Assembly: GCA_017623215.1 (NCBI GenBank)
Contig: JAGAPO010000016.1
Span: forward strand, 1 to 48,723
Direction of reading: 5' to 3'
DNA from: Lachnospiraceae bacterium
Lineage (GTDB): Bacteria > Bacillota > Clostridia > Lachnospirales > Lachnospiraceae
Length of the DNA stretch: 48,723 nt
The notes under the pieces were generated by a model. That model ran no database searches and had not been told where the DNA came from. It saw only the letters and a list, made by a program, of their open reading frames with translations. The translations under genes and the position numbers were made by a program. This document shows positions 46,952-48,723 of this stretch, one piece after another; the stretch's first letter is position 1, and each line of letters begins with the position of its first letter.

Positions 46952-48450
46952 ACTTTTTCTCCTTTCCGCCTCTTCTTAAGCGCCCCAACTGCAAGCACGG
47001 CATATTTCTTAATTCCGTCATAGCCCATGATGAAGATCATAACCAGTACCACGACCGCTGCTACTGCCGCGAAGTTCTCCTTTAAGTTCTCCGCCCGAAG
47101 CTTTGCCTTCGCCTCGGAATAGTTCTCCTCATCGCCTCCCAGCTTAAAATAATACTGGGCCTGTTCGTAATCCCCCATATTCATATAGGCTTTTCCGATT
47201 CCGATATACGCGATGTAATAATTGGCATTCATGCGGAGCACTTCAAACCAGGGCTCCAGAGCTTCCTCGTACCGACCGTCATTATGTAAAAAGATTGCTT
47301 CCCGAATCATCTGTCCGTAATAGGTCTGTTCCATCACAGTGATCGTGTTCTTTTTCGAATCCAGTACGAGAATCTCATTCCTGCTGTTATTTTCAATCGC
47401 AACCGGCAGGTCGAAGAGTCCTCTCTGAGTTCCGAGTCCTCCAAATACCGCCAACAGATTACAGGAGTCATCGTACTGATATAACTTACCGCTGGCCGAA
47501 TCCAGAACCGTGAATACTCCCTCTTGATCTGCGGTGATATCCGAGAACACCGGAACTACCTCCGTCTCGCTATTCCCTACCTCGTTTGCCGCGAGATCGC
47601 CAAAGAATACCTCATCTGCCTCAAGCACATTATCGCCGACCGCATTCAGCTTCACCACCGGAGTCTCAACCGTATCGTTCGTCGGAGAGACTGCATAGAT
47701 GAATCGATCGTCGGACCAGTACAGATTATTCAGCGCGGTCGGCTGGAAGCTGTATTCGGACTGTCGGTTCTGCTCATCTGTCAGGAACTGTCTCCACATG
47801 AATTCCATCTTTACTTCCCAAGTCTCCTTAATTGCGTTGATTCCGTAAAATCCTGTGAAATTGTTGTCCTTATCAATTCGCAGCGCGCCCGTATTCACAT
47901 TCTGCGACAGAATGTACATCGTTCCCAGGTTATTCACAATAATCTTTGTCGGCTTATAATCCACGCCCTCTTCCAGCAGCGCACTCTCCGGCTTTCCGAA
48001 TACCTGAAGCACCGCTCCGTCGCGATCGCAGATCACGATTCGGTCATTATTCGTATCCGCAATATAAAGCCTTCCGGTTGCCTCCTGATAAAAGATTCCC
48101 TTCGCGCCGGCCGCCAACGTCAGCGCCTCGCCATTCCAGGTAAAGGTGTCAATAATCTTTACCAGATCAAAGTTCTCATCCAGCCAGATCACACGTCCCT
48201 TGCCGGAATCCAGCACATATACCTGATCCTGCGCATCTACGAACAGATCTTGTGCGCTGGTAAAACCGACGCCCCCTAACGACGTCACATCCACAATTTC
48301 CTTTACCTGATAGGCATTCACGGACGGAACCGCCTGATTCTCCTCATCATAGGTATAGGGTCTGTCAGGCTGTGACGCTTGTGCTACCGCCGGGTTCCAC
48401 AGCGAAGCCAGGATAACGCAGCCAAGCAATGCCGCAATGAAACGTTTCAT
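46948..48450 (-). CDS. Exported NHL-repeat/TPR protein with C-terminal membrane helix
   Basis: A 500-residue surface protein. A signal peptide (1-25, ending AVAQA) is followed by an NHL-type beta-propeller (about 55-375), with repeats such as VYVLDSGKGRVIWLD, LYIADTNNDRIVICD and ILVLDSKKNTITVM. A TPR region follows (about 385-450: YEEALEPWFEVLRMN, YYIAYIGIGKAYMNMGDYEQAQYYFKLG), then a membrane helix (about 463-480) and a basic cytoplasmic tail. It likely binds a partner or glycan outside. It starts 11 bases after the permease stop and overlaps the YIP1 gene by four bases. Confidence 0.82.
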   Translation of the reverse strand: MKRFIAALLGCVILASLWNPAVAQASQPDRPYTYDEENQAVPSVNAYQVKEIVDVTSLGGVGFTSAQDLFVDAQDQVYVLDSGKGRVIWLDENFDLVKIIDTFTWNGEALTLAAGAKGIFYQEATGRLYIADTNNDRIVICDRDGAVLQVFGKPESALLEEGVDYKPTKIIVNNLGTMYILSQNVNTGALRIDKDNNFTGFYGINAIKETWEVKMEFMWRQFLTDEQNRQSEYSFQPTALNNLYWSDDRFIYAVSPTNDTVETPVVKLNAVGDNVLEADEVFFGDLAANEVGNSETEVVPVFSDITADQEGVFTVLDSASGKLYQYDDSCNLLAVFGGLGTQRGLFDLPVAIENNSRNEILVLDSKKNTITVMEQTYYGQMIREAIFLHNDGRYEEALEPWFEVLRMNANYYIAYIGIGKAYMNMGDYEQAQYYFKLGGDEENYSEAKAKLRAENLKENFAAVAAVVVLVMIFIMGYDGIKKYAVLAVGALKKRRKGEKV

Positions 48451-48461
48451 ATGCTCCCTCC

Positions 48462-48723
48462 TTACTCCTTGATGCCCGAATGAGCCATGGTCTGCAACAT
48501 CTTACTCTGGGTAATGATGAATGCCAGAATCGGCGGTATCATCAAGAGCAGCGTCGCAGCAGCTGTCACGCCGGTTCTTGCGATACCCGACGTGCTGATC
48601 TGGGAAAGTGCCGTCGGCAGCAGCTTTAACTGCTCATCAAAGATGACTCCGTTCGATCCCGTGTTCCAGATGCTCGTAAACGACAGTACCATAACCGTTG
48701 TCCACGCCGGCTTTACGTTCGGC
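48462..48723 (-). CDS. Carbohydrate ABC transporter permease, C-terminal part (cut by window edge)
   Basis: The last 86 or so residues of a MalG/UgpE-like permease. The frame is open through the window edge and reads PNVKPAWTTVMVLSFTSIWN, the segment just after the EAA loop, then the last membrane helix and the ending MAHSGIKE, a common C-terminus of this group. It is therefore a second permease set distinct from 42012-43945. The gene starts beyond the right edge; the ATG at 48690-48692 is internal. Confidence 0.88.
   Translation of the reverse strand, partial: PNVKPAWTTVMVLSFTSIWNTGSNGVIFDEQLKLLPTALSQISTSGIARTGVTAAATLLLMIPPILAFIITQSKMLQTMAHSGIKE

Overview
The window looks like a chromosomal segment of an anaerobic, probably spore-forming Clostridium-cluster Firmicute, most likely Lachnospiraceae. 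The reasons are the F-type ATP synthase operon with a sodium-type c subunit, a MecA adaptor, a zinc-type S18, a DUF1858 redox protein beside a clostridial 2[4Fe-4S] ferredoxin, a T-box-controlled trp operon, a CwlD-like amidase beside a GH18/SH3 protein, and a spore-photoproduct-lyase-like radical SAM enzyme. No rRNA, tRNA, phage, insertion sequence or CRISPR array was seen. Several starts are TTG or GTG, chosen by Shine-Dalgarno position.

Layout. 1-6.7 kb (minus): atpZ-atpI-atpB-E-F-H-A-G-D, cut by the left edge; the last ~70 bases of atpD carry two in-frame stops. 7.0-7.5 kb (plus): a DUF402 protein. 7.6-12.4 kb (minus): rpiB, a YwlE-type arginine phosphatase, Sua5/TsaC, CwlD-like amidase and a GH18 protein, followed by an 80-bp tandem palindromic repeat. 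12.8-14.9 kb (minus): a small unknown gene and a protein kinase fused to a degenerate P-loop domain. 15.3-16.7 kb: mecA (plus), DUF1858 (minus) with a triplicated 3' end, and a 56-residue ferredoxin (plus). 16.8-23.2 kb (minus): a MerR-type gene, the gdpP-rplI-dnaB cluster and rpsF-ssb-rpsR. 23.4-30.4 kb (plus): a Trp T-box leader and a complete trpEGDCFBA operon with mostly overlapping genes. 30.5-31.9 kb (minus): a MATE exporter. 32.1-34.8 kb (plus): a three-gene operon of a nucleoside-phosphorylase-like protein, an SPL-like radical SAM enzyme and a short-chain dehydrogenase.

The right end, 34.9 kb to the edge (all minus), is a carbohydrate-type locus. A YesN/YesM-like two-component system lies at the promoter-distal end. 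Upstream of it, in transcription order, come a permease cut by the edge, a membrane-anchored NHL/TPR protein, a YIP1-family membrane protein, a large DUF5696-like surface protein, two further CUT1-type permeases and a 1,229-residue parallel beta-helix protein without a signal peptide. NHL/TPR, YIP1 and the DUF5696-like protein lie between two permease sets, and this is the most unusual system in the window. No solute-binding protein or ABC ATPase is visible inside the window, so those parts are either beyond the edge or elsewhere.

The middle of the window is translation, replication and protein quality control: L9, S6, S18, SSB, DnaB, GdpP, MecA and the arginine phosphatase. The trp operon is predicted to respond to uncharged tRNA-Trp through its leader, and TrpE also keeps a tryptophan feedback motif.
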